Assembly: GCA_031262205.1 (NCBI GenBank)
Contig: JAISID010000085.1
Span: 1 to 13,094, forward strand
Length of the DNA: 13,094 nt
Direction of reading: 5' to 3'
Origin: Holosporales bacterium
GTDB taxonomy: Bacteria; Pseudomonadota; Alphaproteobacteria; RUG11792
Positions 6,659 to 13,094 of this stretch are shown here, in pieces (positions within the stretch are counted from its first letter, which is position 1; each line of letters opens with the position of its first letter). The notes beneath the pieces are model-generated. The model was not told the origin of the DNA. It saw only the letters and a program-made list of their open reading frames with translations, and searched no databases. A program made the translations under genes and the position numbers.

Positions 6659-7621
6659 TTATTGCTCTGTCTGAGTCATCGTTATTTCTGATGTTTTTTG
6701 TCTTTTAGTTATCTTGCCTAAAAAGTTGTATCCGAAGGGGAGGTTGTTTCTTCCGTGTCCGAAACTTTCGCTTTTATAAACAGGGATACTCATTTTACTT
6801 GCGAAGTTTTCAAGTATTTTTAACGCCGTCGCATTCGCTCCGAAGTCTCCGAAAATAATCGCGGCAACGCAGTTAAAAAGTCCAGCATTATCGAGATGAG
6901 TTAAAAGGCGGTCTAGGTAATAATCTTTGATGCCGATGTCTTCTAAAAGAATGATTTTACCTTGGGTTTCGATTTGCCAAGGCGTTCCTATAGTGGATTC
7001 TATGCACGTTAAATTCCCGCCGGTAATTATTCCTTGAATAACAACGTTATCAAGAGTTTTTGCTCGTTCGTTAAGCGGGATTAAATCTGATATTTTAAAA
7101 ACGTTTGTTTTTCCATGTAAGAATTTTATTAAGGAGTCGTATGATTCTGGAGATTTGTTTTTTTGAGCCATGTTTGTTAAATCTGGAGCGTGTATCGCCG
7201 TCCAGTTATATTTTTGAGACATATAAATAAGAAGAGGTGTGGCGTCGCTAAAACCTATGATTATCTTTCTGGAAGTTTTAGAATAATCGCTTGCCGCTAA
7301 CTTGCCCATCAGTTTATCAACTTCATAACCTCCGCAAAACGTCCAAATAATTTTATGAGAAGATTTCAAGGATTTATCTAACTTTTTAAATTTCTTATCT
7401 TGGTCGGCAAAGCATTGCTCCGTGGACGACGTCGTTAACGCGTCGCATTTCGCTCCTGTAATTTTGAATACTTTCTTCCAAAGAGATTTGTCTTTTCTTC
7501 CGCTTGAAGGGGTTATTATTTCTATATCCAATTTTGTCAGAGAATCAGGCCTGAATGTTATAGCGACGACGACGCCTGAAAATACTAACAAGTATGTTAG
7601 CAATTTTTTCATGAAAGTCAT
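6659..7621 (-). CDS. ldcA: S66-family L,D-carboxypeptidase with signal peptide
   Basis: Serine peptidase of family S66, whose best-known members remove the terminal D-Ala from murein tetrapeptides during cell-wall recycling. The catalytic triad can be placed: S125 in GFSDATPL, E227 in ILLEDIGI and H289 in GHGRNNLP. GGNL (201-204) and GTPW (212-215) also fit. The glycine-rich loop reads FCGGYE (95-100) rather than RGGYG. Length, 320 aa, is normal. Residues 4-21 (KK then a hydrophobic run) look like a signal peptide, which is unusual because LdcA is normally cytoplasmic; this one may act in the periplasm. The start ATG at 7621 overlaps the ymdB stop as ATGA; an ATG at 7612 (residue 4) is an equally plausible start. 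S66 also includes MccF-type peptidases, so the substrate is not certain. Confidence 0.88.
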   Translation of the reverse strand: MTFMKKLLTYLLVFSGVVVAITFRPDSLTKLDIEIITPSSGRKDKSLWKKVFKITGAKCDALTTSSTEQCFADQDKKFKKLDKSLKSSHKIIWTFCGGYEVDKLMGKLAASDYSKTSRKIIIGFSDATPLLIYMSQKYNWTAIHAPDLTNMAQKNKSPESYDSLIKFLHGKTNVFKISDLIPLNERAKTLDNVVIQGIITGGNLTCIESTIGTPWQIETQGKIILLEDIGIKDYYLDRLLTHLDNAGLFNCVAAIIFGDFGANATALKILENFASKMSIPVYKSESFGHGRNNLPFGYNFLGKITKRQKTSEITMTQTEQ

Positions 7622-8442
7622 AGAGGATTGTAATCCTTTTGTTCTTTCAAGAAACCGCCTACTCTAATAGTTTGAATATCTTTGCATAGTCCGTTTTCGT
7701 TTATATCGACGACTACGCCGCAAACCGTAGCTTCTTTTAGTGCTGGAGTCATTTTTGCATGGGCGTCTACTTTCGATAGAAAACGTCTTATGGGAGCTTT
7801 ATCGTCCATACCGATGCAGGAGTCGTAGTCTCCGCACATTCCGCAATCGGATAGAAAACCGGTGCCGTTTTGTAAAATTTGCAAGTCGACAGTCGGAACG
7901 TGAGTGTGCGTTCCTATGATAGCTGAAATTCTGCCGTCGAGGTATCTTGCTAAAGCTGTTTTTTCCGCAGTAGCTTCAGCGTGAAAATCAATAAAGATCG
8001 CGTCTACGTTGACTTTTAATTTATACTGATTTAAAAGCTCGTCAATTTTAGAAAATGGATCGTCGTTTGCTTCCATAAAAATCCGTCCCATCAAATTTAC
8101 AATCATGATTTTTTTGTTGAGAAACGGAATGTCGGTAATGACAAATCCTCGGCCTGGGGTTCCTTTGGGATAGTTCAAAGGTCTTATTAATCTCTTTTCT
8201 CGTTCGAATATCGCTATGTCGTCCCGTCTAGCAAAGGTGTGATTTCCGAGGGTTATAACGTTTACTCCAGCATTGAAAAATTGATCGCATATGCCTTGGT
8301 TAATTCCGAAACCATAAGCTGCGTTTTCTCCGTTGACGACTACAAAATCAAATTTGTATTTGGTCTTATTAGATTGAATGTAATTTATGACGGCGTCTGT
8401 TCCGCTTTTCCCCATAACGTCGCCGAAAAAAGCTATTCTCAT
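7618..8442 (-). CDS. ymdB: YmdB-family metallophosphoesterase (TIGR00282)
   Basis: Cytoplasmic dinuclear metallophosphoesterase; a Bacillus homologue hydrolyses cyclic nucleotides, but the proteobacterial substrate is not established. Metal ligands and motifs are all visible: GDVMG (D8), NGENAAYGFGI (E39, N40), LGNHTF (N67, H68), DFHAEATAEK (H154) and GTHTHVPT (H179, H181). SDCGMCGDYDSCIGMD (198-213) is the family's characteristic late block. At 274 aa it has the usual length and no lesions. The start codon overlaps the surA stop and its own stop overlaps the start of the carboxypeptidase gene, each as ATGA, so the three genes are translationally coupled. The pairing with envelope genes suggests, but does not show, a link to surface or cell-wall state. 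Confidence 0.95.
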   Translation of the reverse strand: MRIAFFGDVMGKSGTDAVINYIQSNKTKYKFDFVVVNGENAAYGFGINQGICDQFFNAGVNVITLGNHTFARRDDIAIFEREKRLIRPLNYPKGTPGRGFVITDIPFLNKKIMIVNLMGRIFMEANDDPFSKIDELLNQYKLKVNVDAIFIDFHAEATAEKTALARYLDGRISAIIGTHTHVPTVDLQILQNGTGFLSDCGMCGDYDSCIGMDDKAPIRRFLSKVDAHAKMTPALKEATVCGVVVDINENGLCKDIQTIRVGGFLKEQKDYNPL

Positions 8443-9884
8443 TGCGATATCTTTCTTAGGTTTTCAGTATTTACAACTATACGCGAAACGGTTTTTAACT
8501 TCCTAAAGTTTGTTATAAATTCTTTTTCAAATTTTTCAGCCGATAGTCTTTCTCTTATAATTTTGTCATCCGGAACTTTTGCATCCTCGCATTTTTCGCC
8601 GACCAACATGATTATGTCGATCGTATTCTCTTTTTCTGGAGATGGGAATATTACAGGACTTTTGGACGATTTTGATTGAGATATTGCGCTTAATTCATAC
8701 CCGTTTGGATTTTTAATTTCAGCTTCTTCGAATTGTATGCCGTTTTCTTTACAGATTGTTTTATACTCCTCTACGGACTTGGCGTTTTTAATTTTTTCAA
8801 TCTTTGTTTCAAGTTCTCGGTTGTCTTTTTCTGTGAACAACGCTCCTCCAAATTGTATGGACGACTGCAAAATTTTATAAGTTCCGTTCATTGTCCCAAC
8901 CTTTCCAGGCTCTGCGACGTCAAGAAAGCAAACTATCTTGTAACCGATTTTGGTTTTAATAATTCCGCTGCATTTTCCAGGCGATAAATCTTTAATAGCT
9001 TCGCGAACGGGTTGTTCGAGTGTTTCTTCGGCGCTCCATCTTGTATTTCGTCTATCGCCTAATTGTTCGCCTTGAGACAAGGTTTCCGCGATTAGTTGAA
9101 AACTGAATCCGTCTTTTATTAAGTTTAAAACTGATTCGGCGTTTTTCCTGATAGATTCGGCATCGGCTTTATCGTCGACTCTGAAAACAATCTCCGATAT
9201 AAGGTATCTTTTTTTCTTAATTTCACCGGCCGCTTTAGCTCTAGCTTCGTTCATATCGTTCTTAGAGATTTTTATATCGCTGGCGAGCATTTGAGCCACA
9301 ATGGAGACTGTCATTTTTAACCTTATGTATCTTCTGAAAATTTTCATGCTGATTCCAGCTTCTTGGAATTGCTTGACGAGGTCGTTTACCGACAAGCCGT
9401 TTTCAGAAGCAATCTCGGCTATGCGTTCGTTAATGTCGTTGTCCGATACAATAATATTCGATAATTTTGCAAGTTGTTGCTGCAACGTTTCGTCGATCAT
9501 TATATTGAGTACGGACGGGATCATCAGCTTGGCGTGTTTTTTATTGAATCCTTTGCCGCCTAAAAAGAATATGAATCTTATGGCGGTTAGGATGTCAACA
9601 TTTGTTATTACCTTATCGTTTACTTCCGCCACCACGAAGATCTCTCGGTTTTCAATGTTTTTAGAAATTTGGTTTTGAGCCGTTTTCCCCGTTTTTGTTT
9701 TAGTATTTTTTAGGACTGAGAAAACGTTGTTTTCGTCGTTATAAATAGTGTTCTTTTTCGGTTTGTTTTTGTATATGAAAGATTCGTCCGTAGAGCGGCC
9801 TATCGAGCTGACTTTAACTGGCTCGCTGGAAGCGACGTTGAAAATAAAAGGAAAGAAAAGACAATAACGCAAATACGAAATCAT
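8439..9884 (-). CDS. surA: Periplasmic chaperone / peptidyl-prolyl isomerase SurA
   Basis: Periplasmic chaperone that escorts outer-membrane beta-barrel proteins. Signal peptide 1-20, cleavage after VASS by the -3/-1 small-residue rule. A low-complexity Lys/Asn-rich linker (about 21-80) precedes the SurA N-terminal domain (about 84-200), which opens with the typical VVAEVNDKVITNVDI. One parvulin domain follows (about 225-322), with YLISEIVF, GDRRNTRWSAEE and a closing GIIKTKIGYKIVCFLD. The C-terminal part (330-481) is long and divergent, consistent with the SurA C-terminal strand region. E. coli SurA has two parvulin domains; alphaproteobacterial forms often have one, as here. ATG at 9884 lacks a clear Shine-Dalgarno. 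It heads the surA-ymdB-carboxypeptidase operon and may also be read from the DivL-like gene, 64 nt upstream. Confidence 0.92.
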   Translation of the reverse strand: MISYLRYCLFFPFIFNVASSEPVKVSSIGRSTDESFIYKNKPKKNTIYNDENNVFSVLKNTKTKTGKTAQNQISKNIENREIFVVAEVNDKVITNVDILTAIRFIFFLGGKGFNKKHAKLMIPSVLNIMIDETLQQQLAKLSNIIVSDNDINERIAEIASENGLSVNDLVKQFQEAGISMKIFRRYIRLKMTVSIVAQMLASDIKISKNDMNEARAKAAGEIKKKRYLISEIVFRVDDKADAESIRKNAESVLNLIKDGFSFQLIAETLSQGEQLGDRRNTRWSAEETLEQPVREAIKDLSPGKCSGIIKTKIGYKIVCFLDVAEPGKVGTMNGTYKILQSSIQFGGALFTEKDNRELETKIEKIKNAKSVEEYKTICKENGIQFEEAEIKNPNGYELSAISQSKSSKSPVIFPSPEKENTIDIIMLVGEKCEDAKVPDDKIIRERLSAEKFEKEFITNFRKLKTVSRIVVNTENLRKISQ

Positions 9885-9887
9885 ATG

Positions 9888-9947
9888 GATTTCACAAGAT
9901 AATACTTATTTAATACGTTAGCATAAATATGCTGATTTCACAAAGAT
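9888..9947. promoter_or_regulatory. Paired direct repeats around a hairpin upstream of surA
   Basis: GATTTCACAAGAT (9888-9900) and GATTTCACAAAGAT (9934-9947) are near-identical direct repeats 46 bp apart. Between them lies AGCATA-AA-TATGCT (9920-9933). They occupy almost the whole gap between the DivL-like gene and surA. ATAA-N7-TTAA at 9899-9913 is one base short of a full CtrA box. This could be a regulator-binding region for surA; the factor is unknown. Confidence 0.45.
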
Positions 9948-9948
9948 T

Positions 9949-12189
9949 CTATAGCAGAAACTGTTTTATGGGAATTATGCATTTGATTGTGTTGCCTTCT
10001 CCGTTTTTAGAATTTATCAACATTTTCCCATGATGTAATTTGACTATGCTGTTTGCAAGAACAATTCCGAGTTCTAATAATCTGTCGTTTATTTCGTCGT
10101 CTATGTCGTTTGACAATATCTTTTGAATTTTTTCTAAATCTTCTTCGGGGAAACTCGCTCCTGCGTCTTGCGCTATTAGTTCGAAATACCCGTCGTTTGA
10201 TTTTGGTAATTTTACGCCGATAACGACGTTGCCGCCGTTTGACGAAACTCTGATTGCTCTTGATATGAGCTGGGACAAAACTTTTTTCATTGCGCGGCGA
10301 TCAAAGAACGCCTTAAATGCAGAATCGGCAAAATCGGTTTTTATGTCTATTTTTTGTTCGTTTGCTTGGTTAGCGAATGGTTCGATACATTCGTTTATAA
10401 AATCTAGTAAATTAATTTCTTCATATTTAAGGCTTATTAAGCCGGCTTTTATATTTGCTAAATTTATTACGGCGTCGACAATCTCTATTGCTCGTTCCGC
10501 TGTTTTTTTAATCCCGAGGCAATATTCAAGTTGTTTATCGTTTAAATTTCCGAAATACTGTTTATGCAATATTTCGACAAATCCAGAAATGGTATTGAGA
10601 GGAGACTTGAGTTCGCCGGAGATGTTTGATATTAAGTTTGCTTTGAGTTTATTGAATTGAGAAACGATTTCGTTTTTTTCAGCTCTAGTTTTTCCGAGTT
10701 CTACGCTATCTGTTGTTTCAAGAAACGTTATTAAATTTAAACCTGCGGGCAATGGAGCGTAATTATATTTGAATGTCTTTCCGGAGGAGAGCGTTGCCGA
10801 GCCGCTAAATTTAACTCTCTGCATCAACATGTCGATCAAGTTTGGAACCCAGTTTTCAGTATCGCCCGATAAGTTAAACGATTTTGAAATAGCTTTGAAA
10901 AAATCTCTTATATGTTTGCCGACGATTTTATTACTGTTTTTTCCTAGTATGTCGTCAATCAATGGATTCGCTATTTTTATTTTATTGTCCGCTCCAAATA
11001 TGATTATTCCTTCGGATAGGTTGTTAAACGTTTCTGCCTGAGTCGCTGAAGTTGAATTGATTTCTCTTTCGAGAACGAGTTTTTCCGAGATGTCTTCAAA
11101 CATAAATATTAATCCGCCGTCTATGTTCGGAGAAATCGTAACGTTCATGGTTATGTCGTTTTTCAAAGTAACTGATGCATGGTACGGTTCGATAATTGTT
11201 GAAAATAAACGATTGACCGTCTCTTTGTATTCCGCTATATCCGAGACTACGATAATTGAACCGTTATCAATGAGGCGATCTATCAGATTTGCGAACGTAT
11301 AATTCTCAAGGTCTATACCGTCTAATGGAAACAACTTTGTCATAGCGGAGTTAGCGAAGATTAAGTTTGTTTCTTTATTGAAGATAGCGATAGGAATCGA
11401 TATATTATCGAGAGTTTCTTCGGTTTGTTTTTTATAATTGTCGTATTCTTTTTTTAATTCTTCTTTATCAGTTATGTCTATGGCGACGCTAGTTGAGAAG
11501 TCGTTTTTGATAAACGGGGTTTCAATTATTTGAAGGCATTTTCTTGAGCCGTTAATTACTACGCGCTCTTTTGTTTTTTTCGGTTTTGAAGAATATAAAG
11601 TTTGATCAACATACGTGGAATTTCTCCGGGACGACGAAGACGAAGGAATTAATTTTATATTGTTGGCGACAACGGCGTCCGGCGTGGTCTCAACGGCGTA
11701 GGCGTACGCTTTATTACAGTAAGTTATTCTTAGATTTTTATCCTTTTGCCAAACGTAAATAGGGAACGAATCTAAGATTTTCTTTAATTCCGAACAAGAC
11801 TTTTCATTATCCGTTTCTTTAGAAGTTTCGGTTTTTCTGGGAGTTTCAGCGATAAACATGTAAAATTGTTTTGTTTTTTCAAAGGCGAGTTTGAGAACAA
11901 AGGTTTCATTGAGGATGGTAATAGCTGAAGAATATTCATATTTATTATCGCGACCGTTTTCGGAAATCTTGGCCGAGGCGACGTTTAAAAAAGAACCGAA
12001 TAGGCTCTTCATTAATTTGACGAATGCATACGAATCAATAAAGTTGCTATCGGCCGAAAGCATGAGTTTTAGTTTATTAGACACGAAAACTTCGTTGCCT
12101 CCCGATCGCCACGCTGCGTATGCGACTGGTATTTTAAAGCTAGAATCGATCAACAAGTTTTTGATATTTTCTGTCGCCGATTCGATCAT
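9949..12189 (-). CDS. divL: DivL-like cell-cycle pseudo-histidine-kinase, phosphoacceptor replaced by Gly
   Basis: A 746-aa multi-PAS kinase-like protein. PAS domains are at about 135-240, 255-370 and 385-495; then a DHp helix (about 510-580) and an ATPase-like domain (about 625-745). The layout TLDNISIPIAIFNKETNLIF, MFEDISEKLVLERE, NLSEGIIIFGADNKIKIANP and GFVEIL..YFGNLNDKQLEY follows Caulobacter DivL, where the phosphoacceptor His is Tyr. Here the block reads SNISGELKSPL, giving G525 (codon GGC, 10617-10615). The N-box Asn is Arg (R644 in LISRAI), and the glycine-rich ATP lid is reduced to DAGASFPEED and LLELGIVLANS. Kinase activity is therefore unlikely. DivL works allosterically on CckA to set CtrA phosphorylation, and this protein could do the same. 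No transmembrane segment is evident. A divergent PAS pseudokinase with another role cannot be excluded. Confidence 0.8.
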   Translation of the reverse strand: MIESATENIKNLLIDSSFKIPVAYAAWRSGGNEVFVSNKLKLMLSADSNFIDSYAFVKLMKSLFGSFLNVASAKISENGRDNKYEYSSAITILNETFVLKLAFEKTKQFYMFIAETPRKTETSKETDNEKSCSELKKILDSFPIYVWQKDKNLRITYCNKAYAYAVETTPDAVVANNIKLIPSSSSSRRNSTYVDQTLYSSKPKKTKERVVINGSRKCLQIIETPFIKNDFSTSVAIDITDKEELKKEYDNYKKQTEETLDNISIPIAIFNKETNLIFANSAMTKLFPLDGIDLENYTFANLIDRLIDNGSIIVVSDIAEYKETVNRLFSTIIEPYHASVTLKNDITMNVTISPNIDGGLIFMFEDISEKLVLEREINSTSATQAETFNNLSEGIIIFGADNKIKIANPLIDDILGKNSNKIVGKHIRDFFKAISKSFNLSGDTENWVPNLIDMLMQRVKFSGSATLSSGKTFKYNYAPLPAGLNLITFLETTDSVELGKTRAEKNEIVSQFNKLKANLISNISGELKSPLNTISGFVEILHKQYFGNLNDKQLEYCLGIKKTAERAIEIVDAVINLANIKAGLISLKYEEINLLDFINECIEPFANQANEQKIDIKTDFADSAFKAFFDRRAMKKVLSQLISRAIRVSSNGGNVVIGVKLPKSNDGYFELIAQDAGASFPEEDLEKIQKILSNDIDDEINDRLLELGIVLANSIVKLHHGKMLINSKNGEGNTIKCIIPIKQFLL

Positions 12190-12228
12190 TTATAAGTTTT
12201 TATCCTCTTTGTTAGATTAAAATATTCT

Positions 12229-12242
12229 ACCTTATATAAGGT
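12229..12242. promoter_or_regulatory. 14-bp palindrome in divergent promoter region
   Basis: ACCTTATATAAGGT is a perfect 14-bp palindrome 40 bp upstream of the DivL-like start codon, in the 175-bp gap shared with the divergent DUF167 gene. On the minus strand TAGAAT, a possible -10, begins directly after it. It could be a dimeric operator or simply an AT-rich promoter core. Confidence 0.45.
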
Positions 12243-12364
12243 TCGGCATCTAGGAGTTTAGCTTTTTTGAAACAAAACGAGATTTATAGTCTAAAATTAT
12301 CGGCAATGACGAATAGGATATAAGTGAAAACAATGCGACTCAAATGTTATAACGGCGGGTTTTT

Positions 12365-12748
12365 ATGCATTTTGAGCTAAACAAGGCGTTTGTTGAATCA
12401 AACGGGGGTTTGGAGTTTTATGTGTATTTGACGCCAGGGGCGAAGAAAGAGGGGATAACCGAACTTGTTTTTGAGGGCGGTAATCAACAATTTATCTTTA
12501 AAGGATTTGAAAACAAAAGGGTGTTAATTAAAATTTCAATCCGGGCGAAACCTGTTGAAAATCAAGCGAATATTGCTCTTATAAAGTTTGTCGCAGAAAG
12601 ATTTGCGACGACAAAGTCTAACGTATTAATTAAGAGCGGGATGAAATCGCGTTGTAAATTGGTGCGTATTGCGAACTTTAATATTTCCGATATTCCGGAG
12701 AATTTAATGAAAGACCTTAAGATTAAAGAAATCTCCAGTATTTTCTAA
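12365..12748 (+). CDS. DUF167 (YggU-family) protein
   Basis: Small conserved cytoplasmic protein of unknown function. The diagnostic motifs are present: YLTPGAKKEGI (21-31), RAKPVENQANIALIKFVAERF (60-80, the RAxPxxGxANxAL block) and SGMKSRCKLVRI (91-102). It is 127 aa, a little longer than many members, with a Lys-rich C-terminal tail after residue 110. GGCGGG (12354-12359) lies 5 nt before the ATG. In alphaproteobacteria this gene is often near yggT and folD; neither is in the window. It is transcribed divergently from the DivL-like gene. Confidence 0.9.
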   Translation: MHFELNKAFVESNGGLEFYVYLTPGAKKEGITELVFEGGNQQFIFKGFENKRVLIKISIRAKPVENQANIALIKFVAERFATTKSNVLIKSGMKSRCKLVRIANFNISDIPENLMKDLKIKEISSIF

Positions 12749-12899
12749 ATAGGCAATAATTTGGGAGATTCATCTTTTTACGCGAGGTAATGCTTCAGAA
12801 GCGGGTTTGGCGGGGAGCGTTGAAGAATAATTCTTATTTTTTCGGGTTTTCAAGGGCTAAAAATCTAGCAGAAATTTAGTGAAAAATAAATTTTAAAAA
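12749..12899. other. AT-rich gap with a weak terminator-like hairpin
   Basis: No gene is seen. AAGAA-TAA-TTCTT (12823-12835) followed by ATTTTTT could terminate the DUF167 transcript weakly, and GCTTC-A-GAAGC (12792-12802) is a short palindrome. Confidence 0.4.
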
Positions 12900-12915
12900 T
12901 TAACGAAAAATTAAC
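12900..12915 (+). promoter_or_regulatory. CtrA box (TTAA-N7-TTAAC)
   Basis: TTAACGAAAAATTAAC fits the full CtrA consensus exactly: TTAA at 12900-12903, seven bases, TTAAC at 12911-12915. It forms a direct repeat of ATTAACGAAA (12899-12908 and 12910-12919). It ends 10 bp before a TATAAT hexamer, covering the -35 position, as in CtrA-activated promoters. Confidence 0.7.
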
Positions 12916-12925
12916 GAAATTGTAC

Positions 12926-12931
12926 TATAAT
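12926..12931 (+). promoter_or_regulatory. Sigma-70 -10 hexamer TATAAT
   Basis: A perfect TATAAT with no consensus -35 at 17 bp; the CtrA box occupies that place instead, which suggests activator dependence. Transcription would start near 12938 and run right into the GC-rich hairpin chain. Confidence 0.55.
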
Positions 12932-12943
12932 AACCATCCCAAA

Positions 12944-13094
12944 CCCCCGCCCTCCTCGGGGCTGCGCTTCCCTTAACTACTTAACCTATGCAAGCATAGC
13001 TTTATGCATATCGTGAATTATAAGAGGGGGCGGCGGCTTGTTCGGCGGCTTCGCCGAACCCGAGCTTCGCAGCTCGGCCGCAGTTAATACTGCG
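12944..13094. repeat. GC-rich chain of perfect hairpins, cut by window end
   Basis: Base composition switches sharply to GC-rich. Successive hairpins: CCCCG-CCCTCCT-CGGGG (12945-12961); GCATA-GCTT-TATGC (12994-13007); GTTCGGCG-GCTT-CGCCGAAC (13040-13059); CCGAGCT-TCGC-AGCTCGG (13060-13077); CGCAGT-TAAT-ACTGCG (13079-13094). The last three stand almost end to end, all with perfect stems and 4-nt loops. GCTTCGC recurs at 13048 and 13064. No open frame is apparent. Options are a structured RNA, a REP-like repeat cluster, or a mobile-element end. The stems are certain; the identity is unknown. Confidence 0.7.

Noticed and set aside
8239..8679. 146-codon open frame on the plus strand
   Set aside because: It lies antisense across the ymdB-surA junction, has no family motifs, and both minus-strand genes are clear.
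10229..10660. 143-codon open frame on the plus strand
   Set aside because: It is antisense to the DHp/ATPase part of the DivL-like gene and carries no domain signature.
12267..12290. TTGAAA/TATAGT promoter for the DUF167 gene
   Set aside because: The spacer is only 12 bp; no better pair was found in the gap.

Overview
The window is AT-rich and looks like the chromosome of an alphaproteobacterium with a reduced or host-associated style of genome. The evidence is a DivL-type pseudo-histidine-kinase, an alphaproteobacterial-type AddB remnant, a perfect CtrA box (TTAA-N7-TTAAC) and a perfect chromosomal parS site. An assignment to a Holosporales/Rickettsiales-like or other reduced lineage is inference only. 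The parS site suggests that the segment lies fairly close to the replication origin.

Layout, left to right. (1) 117-1956: two tandem, paralogous LysR-type regulators, the second with an eroded DNA-binding domain. (2) 2010-2975: gpsA. (3) 3129-3824: a membrane-anchored SIMPL (DUF541) protein, followed by an intrinsic terminator. (4) 3825-4433: a gene-free stretch with two members of a short palindromic repeat family. (5) 4434-6272: a shortened AddB-like protein with its nuclease motif eroded and no addA beside it. (6) 6273-6658: a gene-free convergent stretch with a third, inverted copy of the repeat, the parS site and a small branched fold. (7) 12189-6659 on the minus strand: divL-like, surA, ymdB and an S66 L,D-carboxypeptidase. 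The last three overlap by 4 nt (ATGA) and form one operon; surA starts 64 nt after the DivL-like gene. (8) 12365-12748: a DUF167 protein transcribed divergently from divL. (9) 12749-13094: no gene, but a CtrA box and a TATAAT hexamer leading into a GC-rich chain of perfect tetraloop hairpins that runs off the window.

How the genes relate. SurA (outer-membrane protein folding) and the carboxypeptidase (peptidoglycan turnover, here with a signal peptide) form an envelope-biogenesis operon. The upstream DivL-like gene belongs to the cell-cycle circuit that sets CtrA phosphorylation, and a CtrA box lies about 700 bp beyond its 5' end. The points most worth following are the DivL-like protein with glycine at the phosphoacceptor position, the CtrA-box promoter feeding a hairpin chain, parS beside a degraded addB flanked by inverted repeats, and the repeat family itself.
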